From the NCBI GenBank assembly GCA_017962285.1, contig JAGCVR010000080.1:1-5021 (forward strand): a stretch of DNA of 5,021 nucleotides, read 5' to 3'. The translations under genes and the position numbers were made by a program. Below, piece by piece: positions 1 to 5,021 of the stretch; the stretch's first letter is position 1, and each line of letters starts with the position of its first letter. The DNA is from Muribaculaceae bacterium. GTDB lineage: Bacteria; Bacteroidota; Bacteroidia; Bacteroidales; Muribaculaceae. The notes under the pieces were generated by a model. It was not told the origin of the DNA. It did not search any database and saw nothing but the letters and a program-made list of their open reading frames with translations.

Positions 1-434
1 AGGAAACATTCGGGGTCGGGTTTCGGAGCACTCACCATGTCGCCCGTGATTATCGCACTGAAATGAGAAGCGAAATCCGGATGCTGGGCATAAAGCGCTT
101 CCATTTTCTTCCAGTCACTGCTTGTCACCACACATGTAACTATGCCTCTGGCGCGCATCTCATCCACCATATCCATCGCTCCGGCGAAATATGGATAATC
201 CATTTCGCGCTGGAACGAATTGAGCATTTCCACCACCGCAGCATGCTTTTCAACGGGGAAATAGGTTTTGAGTATGGTGTCGAGGTTTGAGCCTTTTATC
301 ACATCGCTGAAGTGAGGCACATTAGTTGGAAATGCCTCGTCAACTTTTTGCCAGAAATAGCTGTAGGTGGTCTCGGTGTCAATAAGCACACCGTCGAGGT
401 CAAAGAGAGCCCCTTTTATTTCTCTGTTATTCAT
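1..434 (-). CDS. HAD-superfamily hydrolase, beta-phosphoglucomutase-like (partial; C-terminus beyond left edge)
   Basis: The open frame starts at the ATG on the complement of 432-434 and runs off the left edge, giving 144 residues without a stop. HAD motif I is at residues 11-15 (FDLDG), with Asp12 as the expected nucleophile and Asp14 as the expected acid/base. A helical cap region follows at about residues 20-85. Motif II is the TSS at 104-106 after a hydrophobic strand (IVTCVV), and the motif III lysine is in APKPDPE (Lys138). The acidic motif IV pair should lie just outside the window, so perhaps a third of the protein is missing. The order and spacing match subfamily I HAD phosphatases/phosphomutases, which use a phospho-aspartate intermediate in the cytoplasm. 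The substrate cannot be read from the sequence; beta-phosphoglucomutase, phosphoglycolate phosphatase or another sugar-phosphate phosphatase are all possible. The gene is divergent from the flavoprotein gene and has its own probable promoter. The family is sure, the substrate is not. Confidence 0.9.
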   Translation of the reverse strand, partial: MNNREIKGALFDLDGVLIDTETTYSYFWQKVDEAFPTNVPHFSDVIKGSNLDTILKTYFPVEKHAAVVEMLNSFQREMDYPYFAGAMDMVDEMRARGIVTCVVTSSDWKKMEALYAQHPDFASHFSAIITGDMVSAPKPDPECF

Positions 435-454
435 TTTTATAGCGTTTGGTGATG

Positions 455-486
455 CAAAATTACATGATTTCCAGCTTATGAACTAA
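455..486 (-). promoter_or_regulatory. Probable Bacteroidota-type promoter for the HAD gene
   Basis: Read on the minus strand, TAATTTTG (complement of 455-462) matches the Bacteroidota -7 consensus TAnnTTTG. Twenty bases further upstream is TTAG (complement of 483-486), three of four matches to the -33 element TTTG. Transcription would begin about 15 bases before the ATG at 434, giving a very short leader. The -7 match is good and the -33 match weak, so this is a moderate call. Confidence 0.5.
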
Positions 487-545
487 TTTTCCATAAAGAA
501 ACACTGCTTTTTCAAATAAAATGAATCGATTGAATGCCGCTGATT

Positions 546-577
546 GTTGAAATAGATAGAGAAATGTAGTAACTTTG
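546..577 (+). promoter_or_regulatory. Bacteroidota-type promoter for the flavoprotein gene
   Basis: TAACTTTG at 570-577 is a full match to the -7 consensus TAnnTTTG and is followed by the commonly seen CA. A -33 element GTTG (546-549; consensus TTTG) is separated from it by exactly 20 bases, the preferred spacing for the primary sigma factor of this phylum. Transcription should start near 582-586, about 40 bases before the ATG at 626. The element overlaps a TTG at 575-577 that would otherwise extend the downstream reading frame. Confidence 0.75.
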
Positions 578-584
578 CAGGGAA

Positions 585-613
585 TTAAACCCAATACGGT
601 TATTAGGGTTAAA
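585..613 (+). repeat. Imperfect inverted repeat / leader hairpin upstream of the flavoprotein start
   Basis: AACCCAATA (588-596) pairs with TATT (601-604) and GGGTT (606-610), leaving A605 as a single bulge and CGGT (597-600) as a four-base loop. Past an A/A mismatch, TT (585-586) also pairs with AA (612-613). The structure lies between the predicted transcription start and the ATG at 626, so it would be the first thing in the mRNA. It could be a modest RNA hairpin, a protein-binding dyad in DNA, or chance. No known riboswitch was recognised. Confidence 0.4.
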
Positions 614-625
614 CATCGCTTCACT

Positions 626-2188
626 ATGATTCATGAACTACAGCTCCGCGTGGACCCGAGCACTTCTCACGATGCGGATAAAATCAATGAGATTATAGCC
701 GCACAGATCTGTGTGGTACAGTCTCGCATAACCTCACATCAAGTGCTGAAACGAAGTGTGAATGCCCGTCAGCGCAGGGTGATGATTAATCTTAAAGTGC
801 GGGCGTTTGTAGATGAAGCCAAACCCGACTCGCCATTCGTGGAACCAATAGAATACAGTCCGGTTGACGGCAGCCGTCAGGCGATAGTGGTTGGTGCAGG
901 TCCCGGTGGACTTTTTGCCGCATTGAGGCTCATTGAGCTTGGCGTGAAGCCAATAGTGCTGGAGCGCGGCAAAGATGTGAATTCCCGTAAGGTGGATGTG
1001 GCGCGGATATCCCGCGAGGGCATCGTTGACCCTAATTCCAATTACTGTTTCGGCGAGGGTGGTGCCGGTGCGTTCAGCGACGGAAAACTCTACACCCGCA
1101 GCAAGAAGCGCGGTTCGGTGGAGCGGATTCTCACCATTTTCCACCAACACGGCGCAAGCGACGACATTCTGATTGACGCTCACCCGCACATCGGCAGCGA
1201 CAAACTGCCCAGAATCATAGAGAATATCCGCCACACAATTCTACGTTGCGGCGGAGAGGTTCATTTCAATTCCTGTGTAAATAAACTTGTCATAGAGCAA
1301 AACGAGGTGAGGGGAGTTGTGTGTGAAAATGGCGACGAATATCGCGGAGCGGTAATTCTTGCGACAGGCCATTCTGCACGCGACGTGTACCGAATGTTGC
1401 ACGACAGCGGCGTAGAGTTAGAATCCAAGGGCATAGCGGTAGGAGTGCGTCTGGAACATCCTCAGCACATAATCGACGCCATTCAGTATCACAATCCCGG
1501 AGGGCGAGGCCAATATCTGCCTGCAGCAGAATATAATTTCGTCACTCAGGTGGACGGACGAGGGGTTTACTCCTTCTGCATGTGTCCTGGTGGTGTGGTG
1601 GTGCCGGCAACGAGTGAGCCCGGACTGCTTGTGGTTAATGGCATGTCGCCGTCGAGCCGCGGCACATACTGGGCAAATTCAGGCATGGTGGTGGAAATCC
1701 GTCCCGAAGACTTGCCAGCATCGCCTTCAGGAAATGATGTATTCAAGGTGATGGAGTTCCAGCAGGAACTGGAAAGAGAATGCTTCCGTCAAGCTGGGAA
1801 CAGCCAAGTGGCAGGTGCTCAACGCATGAAATATTTTGTGGACGGATTGCCGTCACGACTAATTCCGCCGTCGTCCTATCTTGCCGGACTGCAACCGTCG
1901 AGATTAGACCAGTGGATGCCGCCGTTTATCAGAAAGCGGCTCCAGCAGGGATTCCGCAAATTCGGTGCCTCGGCACGCGGATTTCTTACTAACGATGCAA
2001 TAGTGATAGGAGTTGAGACACGCACATCGTCGCCCGTCCGCGTACCACGCGACAACGAACTGCTCTGCCATATATCCGTCAAGGGGTTGTATCCCTGCGG
2101 CGAAGGCGCAGGCTATGCAGGCGGAATAGTTTCGTCGGCAATCGACGGCGAACGTTGCGCCGAATCCCTCGCCACGGTGCTGCAATAA
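626..2188 (+). CDS. Uncharacterised FAD-dependent dehydrogenase-like flavoprotein (COG2509-type)
   Basis: This complete 520-residue cytoplasmic flavoprotein has no signal peptide or membrane segment. Residues 1-83 form the family's N-terminal domain, beginning MIHELQLR and containing KRSVNARQR (42-50). The Rossmann dinucleotide-binding fold starts at 86, with GAGPGG at 90-95 and the ribose-binding Glu113 in VLERG. A conserved NYCFGEGGAGAFSDGKL block lies at 139-155, a second FAD-contacting strand ILATGHSARD at 244-253, and a FCMCPGG segment at 317-323. The C-terminal FAD-binding motif is YPCGEGAGYAGGI at 489-501. Members of this family are annotated as NAD(FAD)-utilising dehydrogenases, but I know of no established substrate, so the reaction stays open. 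The ATG at 626 is chosen because the upstream TTG at 575 sits inside the -7 promoter element and because related proteins begin MI-x-ELQLR. No Shine-Dalgarno is visible, as is usual in this phylum. It converges with htpG across a hairpin. Confidence 0.93.
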   Translation: MIHELQLRVDPSTSHDADKINEIIAAQICVVQSRITSHQVLKRSVNARQRRVMINLKVRAFVDEAKPDSPFVEPIEYSPVDGSRQAIVVGAGPGGLFAALRLIELGVKPIVLERGKDVNSRKVDVARISREGIVDPNSNYCFGEGGAGAFSDGKLYTRSKKRGSVERILTIFHQHGASDDILIDAHPHIGSDKLPRIIENIRHTILRCGGEVHFNSCVNKLVIEQNEVRGVVCENGDEYRGAVILATGHSARDVYRMLHDSGVELESKGIAVGVRLEHPQHIIDAIQYHNPGGRGQYLPAAEYNFVTQVDGRGVYSFCMCPGGVVVPATSEPGLLVVNGMSPSSRGTYWANSGMVVEIRPEDLPASPSGNDVFKVMEFQQELERECFRQAGNSQVAGAQRMKYFVDGLPSRLIPPSSYLAGLQPSRLDQWMPPFIRKRLQQGFRKFGASARGFLTNDAIVIGVETRTSSPVRVPRDNELLCHISVKGLYPCGEGAGYAGGIVSSAIDGERCAESLATVLQ

Positions 2189-2217
2189 ACCCTAATGACC
2201 GAATACAGTTAAAGCAA

Positions 2218-2249
2218 AACGCGCCTTGCCATATCGGACAGGGCGCGTT
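2218..2249. terminator. Intrinsic terminator between convergent genes (strong for htpG, possibly bidirectional)
   Basis: AACGCGCC (2218-2225) is perfectly complementary to GGCGCGTT (2242-2249). The stem can continue inward through T-G, T-A and G-C, then one C/A mismatch and a C-G pair, leaving a loop of about six bases. On the minus strand the stem is followed by TTTTGCTTT, a good U-rich tail for ending htpG transcription 24 bases after its TAA. On the plus strand the tail is only weakly T-rich, so termination of the flavoprotein transcript (TAA 29 bases before the stem) is less certain. This hairpin occupies most of the 84-bp convergent gap. Confidence 0.75.
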
Positions 2250-2272
2250 ATCATATAATGTTATCGTGGATT

Positions 2273-4318
2273 TTATTTAAGCAGATCCACTGAACGTTTC
2301 AGGAAACGGTCGAGCGCTTCGCCACGCAGCAATCCCGAACCGAGCAGAGCTATGTCGATAAGCTGTTTCACCACATCCTCGCCATTAGCGTAATTAGCGA
2401 TGGATGCTTCGCGTTTCTGTTTGAGGTCTTTCACAACATTCTCCTTGCCTTCCACTTCGTTCTTCTTGTCTTCGGGCATCTCACCATCCTTGAACTGGTC
2501 ACGGATTACCTTGATTTCGGCTTCAATCACGGCAATGTCCTTGTCGATAGGAGATATCTCGTCGCGAAGTGCCTCAACGGCCTTGTTCACCACATTCTCC
2601 ACAACAGGGTGGGCAGTGTTGAGCGTGAAATTGTAGCTGTCGGGGAATTCACCGTAGAAGCTCATGCCGGGCTGGAACTGTGCCATTTCCTTCATTCGTC
2701 TCATATATTCGTTCTGGGTGATCACCACAGCCTGACTGTCGGGACTGAGGGCGGCGCAGTTCACAAAGAATTCGCTCTTTTCCAGTTTAGGCAGTTGCGA
2801 CTTGAACACTTCGGTGGCAATGGTACGGTTGAATTCGCTTAACTCTTCATTCTTCGAGTCATCTTTCCTGATGAGGTTCTCTATCACATCCGAGTCCACG
2901 CGTACAAAGCGTGATTTTTCTATTTTCTGCTCAAGCATCCCGATGAATGGCGTGTCGAGCTGACCGTTCATGAGCAGAACATCGTATCCTTTTTCCTTGG
3001 CGGCATTGATGTGTGTGTACTGCACATCCTTATCGGTGGCATAGAGATAAACGAGGTTGCCGTCCTTATCGGTCTGATTAGCTTCAATGAGCGCCTTGTA
3101 GTCATCGAGTTTATAGAAATTGCCGTCAACATTCTCAACCAGGGCAAACTTCATAGCCGAGTCGCAGAATTTCTCATCGCTGAGCATTCCATACTCAATG
3201 AAAATCTTAATATCATTCCATTTCTGCTCAAACTCCTTGGCGTTGTTCTTTGCAATTTCCTCGAGGCGCGCAGCCACTTTCTTGGTGATATGCGCGGAAA
3301 TCTTCTTCACGTCGCGGTCGCTCTGCAAATAGGAGCGGGAAACGTTAAGCGGAATGTTTGGGGAATCAATCACGCCCTGCAGGAGCATCAGGAAGTCGGG
3401 GACCACACCTTCCACGCTGTCGGTTACGAACACCTGATTGCAGTAAAGCTGAATGCGGTCTTTGCGGATGTCGAGATTGTTCTTTATCTTGGGGAAATAT
3501 AGTATTCCTGTGAGAGTGAACGGGAAATCCACATTCAGGTGAATCCAGAACAAGGGGTCTTCCATACCCGGCTGTATGGCGTGATAGAACTTTATGTAAT
3601 CTTCATCTGTCAGTTCCGACGGCTTGCGCGCCCACATCGGCTCCATGTCATTAATGACCTTGTCCTTGTCGGTATCAACGTATTTACCGTCCTTCCACTC
3701 CTGTTCTTTTCCGAAAACCACTGGTACAGGCAGGAATTTACAGTATTTGGCGAGCAGAGCCTGGATACGTGAAGTCTCCAGATACTCACTCTCGTCCTTG
3801 CTTATGTGAAGAATGACGTCTGTTCCACGTTCTGCCTTATCACAGTCAGTCATTTCAAACTCTGGAGAGCCGTTGCAACTCCAGCAGACCGGAGTGGCAT
3901 CCTTCTGATAGGAGAGGGTACGGATTTCCACTTTCTCAGCAACCATAAATGCCGAGTAGAAGCCAAGTCCGAAATGACCGATAATGGCATTCGCGTTGTC
4001 CTTGTACTTATTGAGAAATTCATCGGCGCCTGAAAAGGCTATCTGGTTAATGTAGCGGTCCACTTCGTCCCCAGTCATGCCGATTCCATTGTCAGAAACC
4101 GTAAGAGTTCCTTCTTCCTTGTTGATCGAGATTCTAACCTTAAGGTCTTCAACGTTTCCGTCGAATTCGCCTTTTCCGGAAAGAGTGCGCAACTTTTGAG
4201 TAGCGTCCACGGCATTCGACACAAGTTCACGCAGGAAAATCTCGTGATCGCTGTATAAGTATTGTTTTATAACGGGGAAGATGTTGTTAGTCGTTACCCC
4301 AATTGTTCCTTTTTGCAT
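2273..4318 (-). CDS. htpG: Molecular chaperone HtpG (bacterial Hsp90)
   Basis: This complete 681-residue cytoplasmic Hsp90 is an ATP-driven homodimeric chaperone that remodels client proteins. The N-terminal GHKL ATPase domain (about 1-210) shows RELVSNAVDA (30-39) with catalytic Glu31 and Asn35, DNGIGM (76-81), the lid region IAFSGADEF (93-101), GHFGLGFYSAF (114-124) and RGTDVIL (164-170). The middle domain (about 225-480) carries NVSRSYLQ (325-332), whose Arg328 corresponds to the arginine that contacts the ATP phosphate. The C-terminal dimerisation domain ends with the helical segment from 649 to 681. Residues 579-648 form a highly charged, Lys/Glu-rich helical stretch with no counterpart in E. 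coli HtpG, which makes this protein about 55 residues longer than the E. coli one. As I recall, Bacteroidales HtpG proteins share it. The ATG at 4318 begins directly with the family's N-terminal strand. No promoter is visible in the 26 bp to clpC, so co-transcription is likely. Confidence 0.98.
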   Translation of the reverse strand: MQKGTIGVTTNNIFPVIKQYLYSDHEIFLRELVSNAVDATQKLRTLSGKGEFDGNVEDLKVRISINKEEGTLTVSDNGIGMTGDEVDRYINQIAFSGADEFLNKYKDNANAIIGHFGLGFYSAFMVAEKVEIRTLSYQKDATPVCWSCNGSPEFEMTDCDKAERGTDVILHISKDESEYLETSRIQALLAKYCKFLPVPVVFGKEQEWKDGKYVDTDKDKVINDMEPMWARKPSELTDEDYIKFYHAIQPGMEDPLFWIHLNVDFPFTLTGILYFPKIKNNLDIRKDRIQLYCNQVFVTDSVEGVVPDFLMLLQGVIDSPNIPLNVSRSYLQSDRDVKKISAHITKKVAARLEEIAKNNAKEFEQKWNDIKIFIEYGMLSDEKFCDSAMKFALVENVDGNFYKLDDYKALIEANQTDKDGNLVYLYATDKDVQYTHINAAKEKGYDVLLMNGQLDTPFIGMLEQKIEKSRFVRVDSDVIENLIRKDDSKNEELSEFNRTIATEVFKSQLPKLEKSEFFVNCAALSPDSQAVVITQNEYMRRMKEMAQFQPGMSFYGEFPDSYNFTLNTAHPVVENVVNKAVEALRDEISPIDKDIAVIEAEIKVIRDQFKDGEMPEDKKNEVEGKENVVKDLKQKREASIANYANGEDVVKQLIDIALLGSGLLRGEALDRFLKRSVDLLK

Positions 4319-4344
4319 AATATATCTGTTTTTAGTTTATTGAT

Positions 4345-5021
4345 TTATTCTTTCCATGTTGAGACGGTTTCTCCATTTTCTATATCAATCACCATTGTGC
4401 CGCTGAGCTTGTCCTCATTCTTGAGAAGCAACTCGGAAAGCGGGTCTTCGATATAGGTCTGAATAGCACGGCGCAAAGGTCGTGCGCCATACTGACTGTC
4501 ATAACCCTTGTCGGCGACGAATTTCCTGGCACGCTCAGTTATTTCAAGTGTGAATCCGAGCGAAGCAACACGCTTGTAGAACGATTCAAGCTCAATATCG
4601 ATGATTTGCATAATCGCATCCTTGTCCAGAGTGCTGAACGTGATGATGTCGTCAACGCGGTTCAGGAATTCAGGCGAGAAACTGCGGTTAAGAGCCTTGC
4701 GAATCACTGAGTCGGAACGCTCTTTTGTTATTTCATTCGTATTGAATCCCACACCGGCGCCGAAGTCCTTCAACTCGCGCGTTCCAATGTTGGAAGTCAT
4801 GATTATAAGGGTGTTCTTGAAATCCACCTCGCGCCCGAAGCTGTCGGTGAGGCAGCCTTCGTCGAGCACCTGGAGCATCATGTTGAACACGTCGGGATGC
4901 GCTTTCTCGATCTCATTAAGCAGAACCACGGAGTAGGGGTGGCGACGCACTTTTTCAGTAAGCTGACCGCCTTCTTCGTAACCCACATATCCCGGAGGCG
5001 CACCCACAAGACGTGACACGG
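4345..5021 (-). CDS. clpC: ClpC-type AAA+ unfoldase, C-terminal D2 portion (partial; N-terminus beyond right edge)
   Basis: About 225 C-terminal residues of a Clp/Hsp100 ATPase are visible and the frame stays open to the right edge. The GTG at 5017-5019 is an internal valine in the conserved VSRLVGAPPGYVGYEEGGQ block, not a start. Numbering from that valine, the D2 pore loop GYVG is at 10-13, the Walker B strand VVLLNE at 31-36, sensor 1 TSN at 75-77, the arginine-finger context FLNRVD at 118-123 and sensor 2 GAR at 178-180, followed by the small D2 subdomain. VGF at 90-92 (4744-4752) fits the [L/I/V]-G-[F/L] ClpP-docking tripeptide, which favours ClpC over the ClpP-independent ClpB. The protein would unfold substrates and pass them to ClpP in the cytoplasm. 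The Walker B position reads Asn-Glu and not Asp-Glu, which is unusual. The D2 Walker A and the whole D1 and N domains lie outside the window. Its TAA is 26 bp upstream of htpG. Confidence 0.93.
   Translation of the reverse strand, partial: VSRLVGAPPGYVGYEEGGQLTEKVRRHPYSVVLLNEIEKAHPDVFNMMLQVLDEGCLTDSFGREVDFKNTLIIMTSNIGTRELKDFGAGVGFNTNEITKERSDSVIRKALNRSFSPEFLNRVDDIITFSTLDKDAIMQIIDIELESFYKRVASLGFTLEITERARKFVADKGYDSQYGARPLRRAIQTYIEDPLSELLLKNEDKLSGTMVIDIENGETVSTWKE

Noticed and set aside
63..290. A 75-codon plus-strand open frame at the left end.
   Set aside because: It is antisense to the HAD gene, whose motifs I to III are all readable on the other strand.
524..531. The 8-bp palindrome AATCGATT as an operator.
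   Set aside because: It is too short and AT-rich to stand out from chance, and the flanking bases do not extend the symmetry.
734..1234. A 166-codon open frame on the minus strand inside the flavoprotein gene.
   Set aside because: It lies wholly antisense to a clear protein with conserved FAD motifs, has no promoter of its own, and its translation resembles no known family.
2189..2272. A small RNA gene in the convergent gap.
   Set aside because: The only structure is the 2218-2249 hairpin, well explained as a terminator; no promoter was seen in the gap.
3011..3502. A 163-codon open frame on the plus strand inside htpG.
   Set aside because: It is antisense to the conserved middle domain of HtpG. 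The long frame follows from the codon bias of htpG, and no promoter or start signal was seen.
4852..4854. Cysteine in DEGCLTD of ClpC where many homologues have Arg.
   Set aside because: This position varies widely among Clp ATPases (E. coli ClpA has Thr), so the change is unlikely to matter.
4601..4936. A 111-codon plus-strand open frame inside clpC.
   Set aside because: It is the complement of the conserved D2 ATPase sequence and has no independent support.
5017..5019. GTG as a start codon for a short 224-residue Clp protein.
   Set aside because: It is the conserved internal valine of VSRLVGAPPGYVG. A D2 half-protein beginning after Walker A would not bind ATP, and the frame continues past the window edge.

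Overview
The window looks like ordinary chromosomal core genome from a member of the Bacteroidota, most likely Bacteroidales and possibly Muribaculaceae (the family level is a guess). Three things point there: two TAnnTTTG-type -7 promoter elements, start codons without clear Shine-Dalgarno sequences, and protein sequences that resemble Bacteroidales HtpG, ClpC and COG2509 flavoproteins as I remember them. No mobile element, CRISPR array, rRNA or tRNA was seen.

Layout. Positions 1-434 (minus strand) hold the N-terminal 144 residues of a HAD-superfamily phosphatase/phosphomutase that runs off the left edge. A divergent, AT-rich intergenic region (435-625) follows. It carries a probable minus-strand promoter for the HAD gene, a good plus-strand promoter for the next gene, and a small imperfect inverted repeat in the plus-strand leader. 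Positions 626-2188 (plus) encode a complete 520-residue FAD-dependent dehydrogenase-like protein of unknown physiological role. The convergent gap 2189-2272 holds a strong GC-rich hairpin that can end transcription of htpG and perhaps also of the flavoprotein gene. Positions 2273-4318 (minus) encode the complete 681-residue HtpG (Hsp90) chaperone. Only 26 bp upstream of it lies the 3' end of a ClpC-type AAA+ unfoldase gene (4345-5021, minus), cut by the right edge.

How the genes relate. clpC and htpG are same-strand, tightly spaced and have no visible promoter between them, so they are probably co-transcribed as a protein quality-control unit, with ClpC feeding ClpP and HtpG acting as an ATP-dependent chaperone. 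The HAD and flavoprotein genes are divergently transcribed and show no obvious functional link.

I found no convincing undescribed system. The points most worth a second look are an Asp-to-Asn change at the Walker B position of the ClpC D2 domain, the charged helical insertion in the HtpG C-terminal domain, the leader hairpin before the flavoprotein gene, and the need to place that gene's start at 626 and not at an upstream TTG lying inside its own promoter.
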